Shown: positions 24,983 to 33,554 of the stretch, in pieces
How positions within the stretch are numbered: the stretch's first letter is position 1
Layout of the letters: the number at the start of each line of letters is the position of its first letter
Assembly: GCA_902728285.1 (NCBI GenBank)
Contig: CACVBU010000865.1
Coordinates: forward strand, 4,245,015 to 4,309,014
DNA length: 64,000 nucleotides
From: Clytia hemisphaerica
Taxonomy: Eukaryota > Cnidaria > Hydrozoa > Leptothecata > Clytiidae
Direction of reading: 5' to 3'
Position numbers and translations under genes: made by a program
The notes under the pieces: model-generated
Told to the model about the DNA's origin: nothing
What the model saw: only the letters and a program-made list of their open reading frames with translations
The model's database searches: none

Positions 24983-27900
24983 ATTTTACTCAACTGAAGT
25001 TAAGAATGGGTTTTAGACAAAGACTTTGTACAACAATCTCACGTATAAAGTACGGTGTATATAGGAGGTCTGTTTACAGACAAGGACAGCCCTAACAACA
25101 AAGAAATGTAACAGAAAGTAGGCTGGTGATTAAGCAGATCAACATAATGATAATCCATAATGATCGAAAAAATAAATACAAGATACAGATGGAAAGCCAG
25201 CCAATAAAAAATCGGGATAACCATGAGAACCAAAATCACTCACTCTCCTTCTCCTAAAAACTGCTATGCATCTGTCGGATATTATGACACTATAAGTTGT
25301 CTTTAAGACACCGAGATCACTTATCTCTGACTTTTTGACATGATCCTACAATAGCGGAAGTGTGGCCAGCTTTATAGCCAACTAGTCCATAATTTTGTTT
25401 CAAGCAGACGTTTGAACATTCGAAAATCTGACGTAAAAGAAACAAGCAACATGCTGAATGGACCTACCTAATGATTAACATCAGATGAAAATAAGAAAAA
25501 AGTGACAATAATTGTACAAAAATTCAGAATGGAAAAATACAGTAAAGCTTGTGTGTTCAATAATGTAAAATGGTAAAAAGGAATTTCCCCAAATACGAAA
25601 ATCACTTAAACCATTCAGGCCCAATTTGTACAAAAAATCAGAAAAAAGTAATGACAGGATTTTGCACAAAGTCCAAAAAACCCTATTTTAGGCAGTTTTT
25701 GGCCCAAATTTGCCCAAATATTTTTTTTCTTCAAAAATCTGGCTCCGTCAAATTTTAGGCATTGCCATTTTGCATCATTGTGCAAAAAATCAGAAAAAAA
25801 TAATGAGTCAACTTTGAGAAAAGCTATATTTTCTTATTTGGTTAAAGGGAATTTCCCCTAAAAACGAAAATCCGTTTTTTAGGGCGAAAAAGAATTTTCC
25901 GGGAAAAACCACTTCAGCCATTCTTTAGAGAATCTTGCCCTCCATCTTTGTACAAAAAATCAGAAAAAAGTAATGACAGGATTTTGCACAAAGTCCAAAA
26001 AAGCCTATTTTTAGGTAGTTTTTGGCCCAAATTTGCCCAAATAAATTTTTTCTTAAAAATCGGGCTCCGTCGCGTTCTGGACATTGCCATTTTGCATCAT
26101 TGTGCAAAAAATCAGAAAAAACTAATGAGCCAATCCTGAGAAAAGCTGGTAACAGACGGACGAACGAACGGACGAACGGACGAACGGACATGGGTTAATT
26201 TATAGAACCTCCACCGGGTCCAAAAACAACATGGCGGACTTGTAAATTTAAAAACAGGAGACCATTCCACAGGAAGTCTGTAACTAGTTAGCCTATACAG
26301 TTTTTTCTTTACAAGCAACCGGGTTGCCAACCTCGAGCACTGAAAATTAGCCTAAAGAAAAAGTTTTTTAGATAATCTAACCATGACAAACGGTAGCCCT
26401 TGACCCAATAAGCACAGATATGGTATAATATGAGGGATGATCAAAAAGCAAATTTTTCAGAAACTGAGCTAGAATGCTAAGCAACCTCAGCCCTGTATCG
26501 TAAATTGGAGTTGCTTATAAAAAAGATTGTGTATCTAACGTGAAAGAATATATCTGTTTTCGTGGACGGGTGTCCAGTTTTTAAATTGACTAGTCCGTCA
26601 TGTTGTTTTTTCTTCAGATTCATCAGATTTTCGAACGTCTAAATTTCAGAACATTCGAATTTTGCATTTCGTCAAGCAAACTAGAAACAAAATATATGTT
26701 TTCGTGATGGAAATAATATAAAGATGACACACCAACCTTTCTTGTACAAAGATATATGGGGTGGTTCTTCTAATGACGTCAAATCTGCCCAATCTTTGTT
26801 CTGTTTTGACATTAAAATTTCTATATTTTCTTTCATCAATTCATTGGATGGGTTGGCTTCGAAATGAGTGTATGCTGCAGCAAGTGCTTTGCTCACTTCT
26901 CCAATCTAAAATAAAAGCAAAATATAAAATTATACAACGGAGTCTCCATAACTAGAACCTCTACAACTCGAACAAGTTATCTTGTCTCTTCAGTTAATAA
27001 TGCCTTATAAATCTTACTCCATAACTCGAACAAATTTGTGCTTATCGCGAGTGTTCGAGTTATGAAGACTCCACTGTACAGCCATTTCAGAGCAATTTGT
27101 ACGTTATGCCACGCACTTATTTGACTTTTGACCACCAGTAATAACACTCATAGTAGATTATGTTCGCACGTGACGGTTCTGTTTCGCTCCGAAACGAAAT
27201 GAAGCCATTCTATTGTTTACAAGCGACGTAAAACTTGTATTTAACCAATAGAATGACTTCGTTTCGTTTCTGAGCGAAACAGAATCGTAGCATGTGAGCG
27301 CTACGAACTTAATTGGGCGTAAATTATTTACAATTGAAGGTGTTTTTTCGGAATGGTCCTATGATGCTGTTCTTTGAACCCTATTCCCTTTGATGGATAT
27401 TTTTTTTATCTATAGGAACACAAAAAATAGAGAGTTAGCCCTTTCAAGTCCCTTAATTTTTACACAGATAGGTATAACTTTTCGAACCCTTTCACAAAGA
27501 ACTTTGAATACACCAACCCTTAACGCTTTTGAGGAGACTGGTAACGAAAATAAAAAATTCTTCTCGATGATGGTAATCGAAAGCACAAGTGTAGGAGTTC
27601 TCTTGTGGAATATGTAAGATACCCTTGCATTATTAAAGCAATAAATTAATGTAAATATTTGCTTGGTTTGATTTAGTTGTAGCCTAAAAATGCCGTGCAC
27701 TGAGAACTAATGTTTCTTGTAAATTCATTACCAGTCCCCTAAAAAGCTGACTGCACCGCTAAGGGTTGGTAGGTGTATCCGATTTAAGTAGTTACTACCT
27801 TAAAAATTTGCACGAATGTTAAAACAAGATTGGGCCATTTCATTGTATATCCATACAGGGGGTGGGTAAACATTTAAAGGGGGCAACGTCTGGGAAGAAT

Positions 27901-28606
27901 TTCCAGGGGAGGGGGGTTAAAGGAGTGTCGTTTCATTTTTCAGGGGGTAAAAAGTTATTCTAAAATTTCCAGGGAATAAAGCACTGATTTTAGTTTCTTC
28001 ACCATCACTTTAAGCATGAAAAATACTTAAAGGGTTTCCAGGGTTTCTTTGCTAATTTTACAGGGTATCCACACATTTCCATGAATATCTTTTTGACTTG
28101 AATAGGTTGGTCCAAATTCCTGTGTATAGATTTGTAACGGAACAGCCTATTAAATTTTTAAGAAGGTATACCTTATATAGTGAGTATTGAAGAAAACTGT
28201 ACGGTTCTTTATTCTCGAATAATTCTTTAACATATTTTGCAATCCGTCCTCTTCTGCCCAAAAACTTTTCTTTACAAAGTTGAAAACATGATCTTGTCTT
28301 GATAACATAATGTAAGAAATTCAGTTGACCATCAATTAAAGTTGAATAAACACTCTGCGTATCTTTAATAGAGTCTTGACAACGTAACCAGCATTGTCCT
28401 TTAACTTCTTGCTCATGGCGGTAATCTGCTATTGCTTTTTCAAAGAATGATACAGCTTCTAAATGATTGTCATTATCATAAGATGTCCTTCCTGATTGAT
28501 ACAGTTCATCATATGCAGGCTTGTCATCATAATTTTCTATGTGTTCTGAAAACACGATAGTTATAAGGTACACTTTGAAAACCAAACATATGACAAGGTT
28601 CTTCAT
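10942..28606 (-). CDS. P3H: Collagen prolyl 3-hydroxylase (leprecan family), 12-exon gene
   Basis: Exons joined 5' to 3' on the minus strand: 28606-28172, 26905-26737, 19750-19469, 18839-18703, 18069-17959, 17118-16969, 16385-16278, 14583-14476, 13818-13665, 13349-13232, 11838-11766, 11151-10942. All introns are GT-AG, phases agree, and the sum is 2055 nt (684 aa), close to the roughly 700-aa family size. Residues 1-20 are a hydrophobic signal peptide. The N-terminal half has the TPR-like, CxxxC-rich repeats of leprecans/CRTAP (C72/C76, C107/C111, C232/C236, C261/C265). The C-terminal half is the 2-oxoglutarate/Fe(II) dioxygenase: HPIHSDNC gives H564 and D566, ENLHGV gives H637, GTRCAL gives R647 for 2OG. 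Known family role: 3-hydroxylation of proline in procollagen in the ER. No C-terminal KDEL-type signal is encoded before the stop, but one follows it in frame (see findings). Which vertebrate paralogue (P3H1/2/3) is closest is not resolved. Confidence 0.95.
11367..11647. mobile_element. P3H: MITE with GACCATTCAAAAAGTACGTA termini
   Basis: Perfect terminal inverted repeat of 20 bp, followed on both sides by pyrimidine- or purine-rich CCCCCC blocks. 281 bp, in the last P3H intron. The terminus resembles that of the 52997-54966 element. Confidence 0.88.
11766..11838 (-). CDS. P3H: P3H exon 11 (aa 591-615)
   Basis: A 73-bp exon coding SALLYLNDDFEGGNFIFAN, the conserved jelly-roll strand pair of 2OG dioxygenases (family SAILYLNGDFDGGNFYF). 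Acceptor CCACAG, donor GTAGGA. Confidence 0.96.
12827..12978. mobile_element. P3H: MITE with GAGGTTAAGTATGCCG-type termini
   Basis: Arms of about 40 bp, including CACGACGACGGACGAAAA inverted on the other side. ACT flanks both ends and may be the target duplication. P3H intron 10. Confidence 0.85.
13232..13349 (-). CDS. P3H: P3H exon 10: iron-binding HxD motif (aa 552-591)
   Basis: HLSHPIHSDNCLVNEDGPGT holds the facial-triad H564 and D566; the exon ends in PAYTWRDY. Acceptor TTTCAG, donor GTATTT; the codon is split after AG. Confidence 0.96.
13665..13818 (-). CDS. P3H: P3H exon 9 (aa 501-552)
   Basis: KEGKVSVNQTDLYVKLSERT, then NFAFTHLVCRHALADA across the junction; the family reads YFSYSHLVCRTA. 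Acceptor TTACAG, donor GTATGT, phase 1 out. Confidence 0.95.
14476..14583 (-). CDS. P3H: P3H exon 8 (aa 465-500)
   Basis: 36 codons, phase 0. GGDGYKHSHRDADHPFTKKE and FKGVTI align with family SGDGYRGQTSPHTPNEK and FYGVTV. Acceptor CTATAG, donor GTAAGA. Confidence 0.92.
15630..15777. repeat. P3H: Truncated member of the GGAGTCTCCATAAC element family
   Basis: Ends TGTTCGAGTTACGGAGACTC at 15751-15770 like the intact copy at 26933-27078; the left terminus is missing. P3H intron 7. Confidence 0.6.
16064..16236. mobile_element. P3H: Small TIR element, TA target
   Basis: TACAGTTGACCCTCTCT at the left is inverted as AGAGGGCTTCAACTGTA at the right. It ends 42 bp downstream, in the sense of transcription, of P3H exon 7. 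Confidence 0.75.
16278..16385 (-). CDS. P3H: P3H exon 7, start of catalytic domain (aa 429-464)
   Basis: 36 codons, phase 0. LNGTNRVAFDNVSTQEEC corresponds to family LNGSQRVVMDGVISDHEC, the first strand of the dioxygenase fold. Acceptor TTTTAG, donor GTATTG. Confidence 0.93.
16969..17118 (-). CDS. P3H: P3H exon 6, charged helical linker (aa 379-428)
   Basis: 50 codons, phase 0 on both sides, acceptor CCTTAG, donor GTAAAA. The segment MLDRIYRMVAEDLTTDERGI is highly charged and stands where the family has a variable coiled linker before the catalytic domain. It is the least conserved exon; its place is supported by phase and order. A shorter version ending at an internal GTGGCA donor would break the frame. 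Confidence 0.75.
17959..18069 (-). CDS. P3H: P3H exon 5 (aa 342-378)
   Basis: 37 codons, phase 0 on both sides, acceptor TTATAG, donor GTATGT. It begins RAKKYMKQ and runs through an acidic stretch, DDKVDKDITADDAR. An 84-bp tandem duplication upstream on the minus strand (18070-18181) carries a second copy of its acceptor and first 50-odd bases. Confidence 0.85.
18018..18181 (-). repeat. P3H: 84-bp tandem duplication spanning the P3H exon 5 acceptor
   Basis: The block from ATTTGCGCCAAATTCAATTC to CATTTCATC occurs twice with an offset of 84 bp and two or three differences. Each copy has acceptor TTATAG and the first 50-odd bases of exon 5. Only the downstream copy continues into the complete exon. 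Confidence 0.93.
18417..18492 (+). repeat. tRNA-like SINE head, family B, copy 1
   Basis: GCCGGTTAGCTCAGTCGGTA is a near-perfect A box and D-arm; GTGGGTTCGATCCCCGG is a good B box. The anticodon and acceptor stems do not pair well, so a working tRNA is unlikely. Lies in the P3H intron between exons 5 and 4. Confidence 0.75.
18703..18839 (-). CDS. P3H: P3H exon 4 (aa 296-341)
   Basis: Acceptor TTTAG and a phase-1 join restore Glu. The exon codes for AAESYLLMIPSDPVMSKNL and ends in VGPRP before donor GTAAGC, matching the family segment AKTYLLFFPNDEVMNQNL...GPRE. Confidence 0.93.
18925..19020. repeat. P3H: Fragment related to the 16064-16236 element
   Basis: CGATACGCTCCCTTATTCGA and GAATTCCCCTTGAAAATCGA are close to the interior of the 16064 copy. 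P3H intron 3. Confidence 0.6.
19061..19316. mobile_element. P3H: Related TIR element in P3H intron 3
   Basis: Starts TACCGTATGAACGTTTATTA and ends TTATTCAAAGTAATACGGTA, the same family as 2637-3032 but more diverged, 256 bp. Sits between P3H exons 4 and 3. Confidence 0.7.
19469..19750 (-). CDS. P3H: P3H exon 3: central CxxxC repeats (aa 202-296)
   Basis: Acceptor CTTCAG completes a Gly codon from exon 2 (LYKK-G-EKAY). The exon carries KCNAVCEE and ACRKKCQ, then YFHYLQYCYFQ, the repeated leprecan signature. Donor GTAAGG leaves phase 1. Confidence 0.93.
19751..22148. other. P3H: P3H intron 2, proximal part
   Basis: Besides the tandem repeat at 19974-20746, no gene or known element is visible. 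A stretch at 20890-20970 is relatively GC-rich but not coding. Confidence 0.6.
19974..20746. repeat. P3H: Nested tandem duplication, about 410 bp with internal subrepeat
   Basis: TACGTGTTATACAGTAATAT and ATGATATGATGTGATACGAG recur four times; the longer block starting CAAATCACCCTCCAAACCAT recurs at 19974 and 20382. P3H intron 2. Confidence 0.9.
22149..22156 (+). promoter_or_regulatory. TATA-like box of the nested gene
   Basis: TATAAAAA stands 56 bp before the ATG at 22212, a reasonable distance for a short 5' UTR. No other promoter element is evident. Confidence 0.4.
22212..22542 (+). CDS. Nested gene exon 1 (aa 1-111)
   Basis: Starts MDIKDAKITLKELL and contains VPFKMLFVQHGGEIRNAAI. It is acidic and mostly helical in appearance, with no signal peptide. 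I chose ATG 22212 because it is the first ATG after the TATA-like box. Donor GTTAGT after phase 1. Confidence 0.7.
22212..23537 (+). CDS. Nested two-exon gene, 225 aa, HNH/treble-clef-like C-terminus
   Basis: Exon 1 is 22212-22542 and exon 2 is 23191-23537. Donor AAAG/GTTAGT and acceptor CACCAG join in phase 1 to give 678 nt with no internal stop. The N-terminal 110 residues are unrecognised. The C-terminal third has TICYIN (C151), LGGHM (H174), then YILPICPGHN (C190, H193, N194). This arrangement resembles small HNH-like domains seen in eukaryotic uncharacterised proteins, usually with a CxxxC knuckle before the GGH; here the second Cys of that knuckle is missing, so metal binding or nuclease activity is uncertain. 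A TATA-like box lies 56 bp upstream of the ATG. The gene lies wholly inside P3H intron 2 on the opposite strand, and its own 648-bp intron holds a SINE. The function is not known; the HNH relation is an inference from a few residues. Confidence 0.7.
23060..23145 (-). repeat. tRNA-like SINE head, family B, copy 2
   Basis: The minus strand reads GGTAGAGCATTC then AAGGTTGTGAGTTCAATCCC, the same frame of matches as 18417-18492. It lies inside the single intron of the nested gene. Confidence 0.7.
23191..23537 (+). CDS. Nested gene exon 2 (aa 111-225)
   Basis: Opens with TKVGFGGLKVYNVNG, continues through W136 and W140, and carries the GGHM and ILPICPGHN motifs. It ends KWPNPL with TAA at 23535-23537. 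Confidence 0.72.
23570..23800 (+). repeat. P3H: Dispersed repeat, copy inverted at 63065-63285
   Basis: Shares GTCACGTGACCTAGGTAGGA, TTTTCAGCCGAAGCACG and CCTTCAGGCTTTATAAATCT with the inverted copy. P3H intron 2, just after the nested gene. Confidence 0.85.
24916..24982. repeat. P3H: (ACAG)n microsatellite
   Basis: About 16 uninterrupted tetranucleotide units in P3H intron 2. Confidence 0.98.
25560..26215. repeat. P3H: Dispersed repeat family C, two tandem copies with GGACGAAC tail
   Basis: Blocks CAAAAAATCAGAAAAAAGTA, GATTTTGCACAAAGTCCAAA and TTTTTGGCCCAAATTTGCCC occur twice about 330 bp apart and again at 49428-50165. The array ends in a (GGACGAAC)n microsatellite and CCTCCACCGGGTCC. Confidence 0.9.
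26737..26905 (-). CDS. P3H: P3H exon 2 (aa 146-202)
   Basis: Acceptor TTTTAG precedes IGEVSKALAAAYTHFEANP, which matches the conserved helix-turn-helix of leprecans (family: KAAAAAHTFFVANP). Donor GTTGGT leaves phase 1. The following intron is 6986 bp, the longest of the gene, and contains a plus-strand gene. Confidence 0.92.
26933..27078. mobile_element. P3H: MITE, TA target, GGAGTCTCCATAAC termini
   Basis: TACAACGGAGTCTCCATAAC at the left and GTTATGAAGACTCCACTGTA inverted at the right. 146 bp, directly next to P3H exon 2. The termini resemble those of pogo/Tigger-type MITEs. Confidence 0.75.
27162..27308. mobile_element. P3H: MITE with long inverted arms
   Basis: TTCTGTTTCGCTCCGAAACG inward to CCATTCTATTG, inverted with few mismatches at 27250-27290. 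The outer GTTCG/CGAAC also pair. P3H intron 1. Confidence 0.8.
27831..28115. mobile_element. P3H: Relative of the 46781-46971 MITE
   Basis: TTGGGCCATTTCATT and CCATACAGGGGGTGGGTAAA at the left, GGTTGGTCCAAA at the right, with repeated TTTCCAGGG motifs inside. Its right end lies just inside P3H intron 1, next to exon 1. Confidence 0.6.
28172..28606 (-). CDS. P3H: P3H exon 1: signal peptide and first CxxxC repeats (aa 1-145)
   Basis: The ATG at 28606-28604 opens a hydrophobic signal segment of about 20 residues, then a TPR-like stretch with CWLRC and CFQLC. The exon ends in SFLQYSLYK before donor GTATAC in phase 0; the family reads a similar NYLQFAYYK at this point, which fixes the boundary. 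Confidence 0.92.
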
Positions 28607-29463
28607 CGTTATACGTGTGTAAATTTGTATAAGTTATAATTATGTTTTTTGAAAAATTTAATTTATTTTTTCCATTTGGTTCTAAAAAAAGAAGAAAATT
28701 ACAACTGTTTGAATTAGAAAATATTATAAGGAGTGCTTGATGAAAGCGATGTTCAGATGGCCACAAAGACCTTCTGTAAAACTAGAAAGACAAAATGGAT
28801 GGGCGGATTATACAGGACCAAGAAAGAAATCAAAATCTTGTAAGATGCAGAAATACATCCTGACGTTTTTATACTTTTTGTTAATGCATCACTTAAACAA
28901 TTGAGTGATGCATTGGTAACACTTTTATAAAAAGCTAACGCCAAAAAACAACAGATCAGAAAGATATTGACCTATCAGCCTCTTGCACCTGGTAACCTGA
29001 AAAATAATATTAGGTGGTCCAAAAAATCTTTGGATGTTTAGCAAAGCCTTTAAGCAGAATGGATCAAAATATGAACTTGGATTTAACGTCATGAGAAAGA
29101 GGAAGGTCTAACTTAAATTTTGAGCTGTTACTTTTTAAATTTTGTTCAGTAGTTGTTGAGTAATCAGTTTTCAGATAAAATTTCAGAATTAGCCAAAAAT
29201 GGTCCAAAAATGGGTGATTAAATTAACAACGAGAAACCCTCACTTTCGCGAAAACTGAAAAACATGTCAAAACTTATTCGTTGGTAATAAAAGCATTATT
29301 AACTCTGGTATTCTTAAGAAAAATCCACAATCATTGGTCCCTTGTAAGACAAGGCATTTTGATGAAGCAATAGAGATTTTTAGATTTTTACACACATGAC
29401 TCTCATTTGGTTGCTTTTTTAATTGAAAGGTTTTTTTAACTATTTTGCAGCTCCGGTGTTGAG

Positions 29464-29502
29464 ATAACAAGACGCATGTTGAGGTTAGACGAATCTACGG
29501 TA
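29464..29502. repeat. Solo terminus of the TACCGTAGAATCGTC family
   Basis: ATAACAAGACGCATG followed by GACGAATCTACGGTA matches the right end of the element at 31744-32482. Confidence 0.75.
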
Positions 29503-29699
29503 CCATGAAGTCGGGCACTTTGCATATCCATCAAATGCCTGACTAATCAAAGCAGCAAAATTCCAAAACCAATGAACTATGCATGATCAAAGATTGATAC
29601 TCAAGATTTTATAAGCTTATGATTAATTATCGATTATACATTGATCTATCATCGATCTTTTATCGATCATATTGATTTCATCGATTCTTTCTAAAGATC

Positions 29700-30580
29700 A
29701 AGCTCTAATATTGTCTTGGCCCAACAAAAGCAACCGGGGACCAGACAATGTTGCATAACGACTATTAAAAGAATGCTCGGAACACGTTGCAGATGCTTAC
29801 GGTCTGCTATTTAATGCATCATCAAAAAAATCATCAGTACCAAATGACTGAAAACTACCGGCCAGTGAGTCTCAATCCATTTTGTGTAAACTCCTAGAGC
29901 ATTTTCTACATCATATTATAAATCACCTGGAGGAACAGAAAATATTATCCAACAACCAGCATGGTTTTCGTAAGAACCGCTCATGCAAAACCCAACTCCT
30001 AACCACTGTAAACAACTTGGCTAAGTCCTTAAACAGGTAGATGCAATACTTCTCAACTTCAGCGAAGCATTTGACAAAGTATGTCATCGTGAATTACTAC
30101 TAAAACTTCAACATTACGGAGTCAACAGAAAAATCCTTGCTGGGATTAAAGACTTTCTGTCAGGAAGATCACAGAACGTTGTTGTAAGAGGCACAATTTC
30201 TGAAAGCTCTCCAGTTACATCAGGGGTCCCCCAAAGAACTGTTTTAGGGCCCCTGTTGTTTCTTGTTTACATCAATGATATGCCTTTAACGGTAGAGTCG
30301 TCACTTTCACTCATTGCAGATGATTCTCTACTGTACAGAATCATAAAAAAGGTGGCAGATTGTCATGTTGCTTCAAAACGATCTAAACAACTTAGTTCAA
30401 TGGGAAAATAACTGGTCATAATGGAATTTCATCCCGACAAATGCAAACTTATATCCATATCACAAACAAAAGAAAGATGATTGAAGCTTCTTATTCCATC
30501 CATGGGATCCAACCTGAGAAGGTTGACCAAGCAAAGTACCTTGGCGTAACCATGACGAAAAATCTAAATTGTTGCTTTTT
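29700..30580 (+). pseudogene. Second LINE fragment: reverse transcriptase relic
   Basis: Plus-strand pieces read NYRPVSL (29852), QHGFRKNRSC, NFSEAFDKV, VTSGVPQRTVLGPLLFLVYI (30217) and IADDSLLY at the catalytic site, then EKVDQAKYLGVTMTK (to 30575). Stops and frameshifts abound. It is diverged from the copy at 56560-60780 and lacks endonuclease and ORF1. It lies upstream of P3H. Confidence 0.9.
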
Positions 30581-31743
30581 GCGATGTTAGCTTTTTTAGG
30601 CTTATGCAAATAAATGGATAGAAATAGAAATATGATTGATGCATAATCCATTTACGATCGATAACTAATTGATATACTCAATTGAACTACTAGCTCGATA
30701 AATAATCAGCAAAGGATCGATACTCAAGACTTTTTAATGGCTGAATCATCTATCAATCTCCTTAACGGATTGATAAGTAATCCATCAATCACATATCGAT
30801 CCACCCCGATGATCGATCCTATCGATCACATAGGTCTGGGAGGAAATAAAACAAAGTGGTTTGATAATAAAAAATCATGCAAGATCATAAATTTCAAGAT
30901 TGCTAGAATTCAGACATTTCTCAATGACTGCTGGATGTGTAACCTCAAATTTAAAAATGATATTAAAAATAATTATGCATGACATCACATGATTATTATG
31001 GTGATTAGAGGAGATATTCATACATTTTACCATCCGCAAATTTCTTGTAAATTAGGTTTGTTTTGATTAAACTTTGTATTTTAATGACCAGCTAGGTCAT
31101 TCATTTGAGGGCTATGCAAGTTTCCCTCCACTGATGCAAGTTACCCGACTTTACGGTAAATGTGTATTTTGCCGATGTTGATGGCCTGACAGTTAGTGGA
31201 ATTACTTCGATTTGTGAAGTGTCTTTACGTCACATAGAACAAAAGAAAATAGCAAAAGAACAAAGGAATTACCCATAGCAACCATTTTGCAACCATGGAG
31301 AATCGTGATTTTACGGAAATGGGAATCCTCATATCAAGTAAAGCATCTTCTGAAAATCTCATTTTTCCCCATAAATGTGAAAATGGAAAATGAAAAATGA
31401 AGAAGCTTTCGTTTTCTGATCGTCTTTTTAATCTCCCATGAAGTGTTATAAAATTCCTTATAGAAAGACACATTCTTCTACAAAGAGGCTTCATAAAGAT
31501 GACCTAGAAAAAAGCTGTTAAAAAGTATATCATTTCATCGAGACGGTATATACTAATCGATAAATTCTATTATTGAAGTAATCGCTAATGATTGAAATAA
31601 TCAAACCACCATTTATCCATTAACAATCAAATTTCGAGTCTTTGATCACTTTCTTAACAACCCTTCGAAGACTTGATAACCGTTCGAGTACTTTTATTGT
31701 TATTGATTACTTTCGATTACTATGATAACGTAGATTAAGTAGA

Positions 31744-32482
31744 TACCGTAGAATCGTCCAATATCGACACCCCTCCTTTAAAGTCGACACCGGATCTGTA
31801 AAATAATCAAAACAAACCTTGAATGAAATTCTTGGTATTATTCTTATCAAGCAAGTTCATCCATCAAACTAGAAGTTCAGTAAACATTGCAATCCTTTCA
31901 ATTAAAAAACAGTCAAATTATTATCAGCAATTTTACACGACACATGATACGCATGCAAACTTTCTCGTAACTTTCTTGTGTCCATCATTAAAATTTTACA
32001 ATTTTACTACGCTTTAAGTGACGTGATAAAAATAATTTGCGTGCTTAGCCTGGTTTCCCCTTCCTTATTTATAAAAAACACACGCTCTAGGCGCTAAGAG
32101 GCTGCACGCCGTGATGGCCAGTATGACGTTCACATTAAATTCAAAAGGAAACCGGGTTCTTTTTATTATTTTTAGTTCATGGCAAAAAGGTCTACTAAAA
32201 AAATTCCTTGCATGGAAAATGTTGTTTTGATTTGGGTATCTTCGTTGAAAACATGCTAATTAGTTTTGTAGTGACTACATTGTTAAAGTTTTCTTTTCGA
32301 AAAAAAACACTTCACATTTCTTACATTTCAACAATCTGTGACGTGATAGGCAGAGTACAATTTAGTGATTGATTGATAACTTTGGTATGTATTTGTTTAT
32401 GTTTGATTTTTTATTTCGAAGACCAGCCTACAGCTATTTCGAAATAACAAGACGCATGTCGATATTAGACGATTCTACGGTA
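31744..32482. mobile_element. Non-autonomous TIR element, TACCGTAGAATCGTC termini
   Basis: The left end TACCGTAGAATCGTCCAATA is inverted as TATTAGACGATTCTACGGTA at the right. 739 bp, no transposase. TA at both edges suggests Tc1/mariner-type mobilisation. Confidence 0.8.
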
Positions 32483-32556
32483 CTTTGGAAAAGCCAAAAG
32501 CATTGATTTAAAATTTGGTTTTAGATCAATGCTTTTGGCTTTTCCAAAGTACCGTA
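32476..32556. repeat. Perfect hairpin, 32-bp arms
   Basis: Arms 32476-32507 and 32525-32556 pair over their full length around TTGGCTTTTCC / GGAAAAGCCAA. The left arm overlaps the terminus of the 31744-32482 element, and the right end TACCGTA repeats the same terminus. Confidence 0.9.
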
Positions 32557-33554
32557 GACACAAAAAGAAGCCATAAGAATCACCTTCAATACTTCCACGT
32601 CATTTTGAGTGTGTTCGCCCTGGGTTTCCTCAAATAACCCATAACGCGCATTCTGATTGGTCGGTTTTTGCGCGTAAATCGCATGTTTTTATTCGATGAA
32701 ATAAATTCAGTCTCATATTTTATTGGACGAGATAAACTTGATTTTAAATTCCGTTGCTTTGCTTGCTACAGGAAACATATCCGACACAATTAAGACAGTC
32801 GGAAGTCACATATTTTCCCGCGGGACAAAAGACGCGGCAAGGGAAAATTTATAAAAATAAAATTCAGAATTTAATATCTGAATGATAAAGTAACATATCT
32901 ACATGTTTTTTTCTTCTAAGTAGAAAAGAATTTATTTACCTTTGCATTTCAAAAAACCAGAAGTCTTTAACGCTCTTCGTTCATTTGCAATCTTCAATTT
33001 TCAGAGCTAGGGTAGCCCTGATTGTTGTGAACAAGATCAAGGCACCCGAATTTCGAAAAACTATGGTTACTTTTGTTAAGATTACAATGGCAGTGAAGTC
33101 AAGTTTGAAGATATTCTTTATTAGAAAAATGGTTGAAAGCAGTCAAAACGCAATTTACCTTACCTCCTGAGTTTGTCTTTGTTATGCTAAAATATAACAA
33201 ACCTTTTTCATGCTGTCTAATTACAAAAACCTCCAATCACAACTTCTCTGCCATCTTGTTTCACTTTAAATGCCGTGTTTTAAAATTCCTTAGCTACATT
33301 ATATGTACGGAAAAGGTTTTCTCCAGGCTTTTTCGATCCCGGAATTAAACTACGAGGACGGTTCCGCCCGCTTACTTTCCTTTCGGCCTTTATCCCCGAG
33401 GATACAACACAATAAAACAAGAGATTTTAAAATTAATGTTGAAATGCGTATTTTTTCGATAAATTTATAGGCGATACTCAACAAAAAATAAGGTGGTTTT
33501 AAACAAATCTTTGACAAATTGGCGTTTCTCTCTGTTCTAATATATATGCAGATC

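Larger units (their letters stand above)
28607..31743. other. P3H upstream region and LINE relic
   Basis: The P3H promoter should lie just above 28606 but no clear TATA box stands out. The LINE fragment 29700-30580 is flanked on both sides by ATCGAT-rich sequence that also contains GATACTCAAGA at 29600 and 30731. No further gene was recognised. Confidence 0.6.

Noticed and set aside
30737-30982. 81-aa plus-strand open frame in the ATCGAT-rich region
   Set aside because: Low-complexity GATC/ATCGAT-rich sequence with no recognisable domain; adjacent to a LINE relic.
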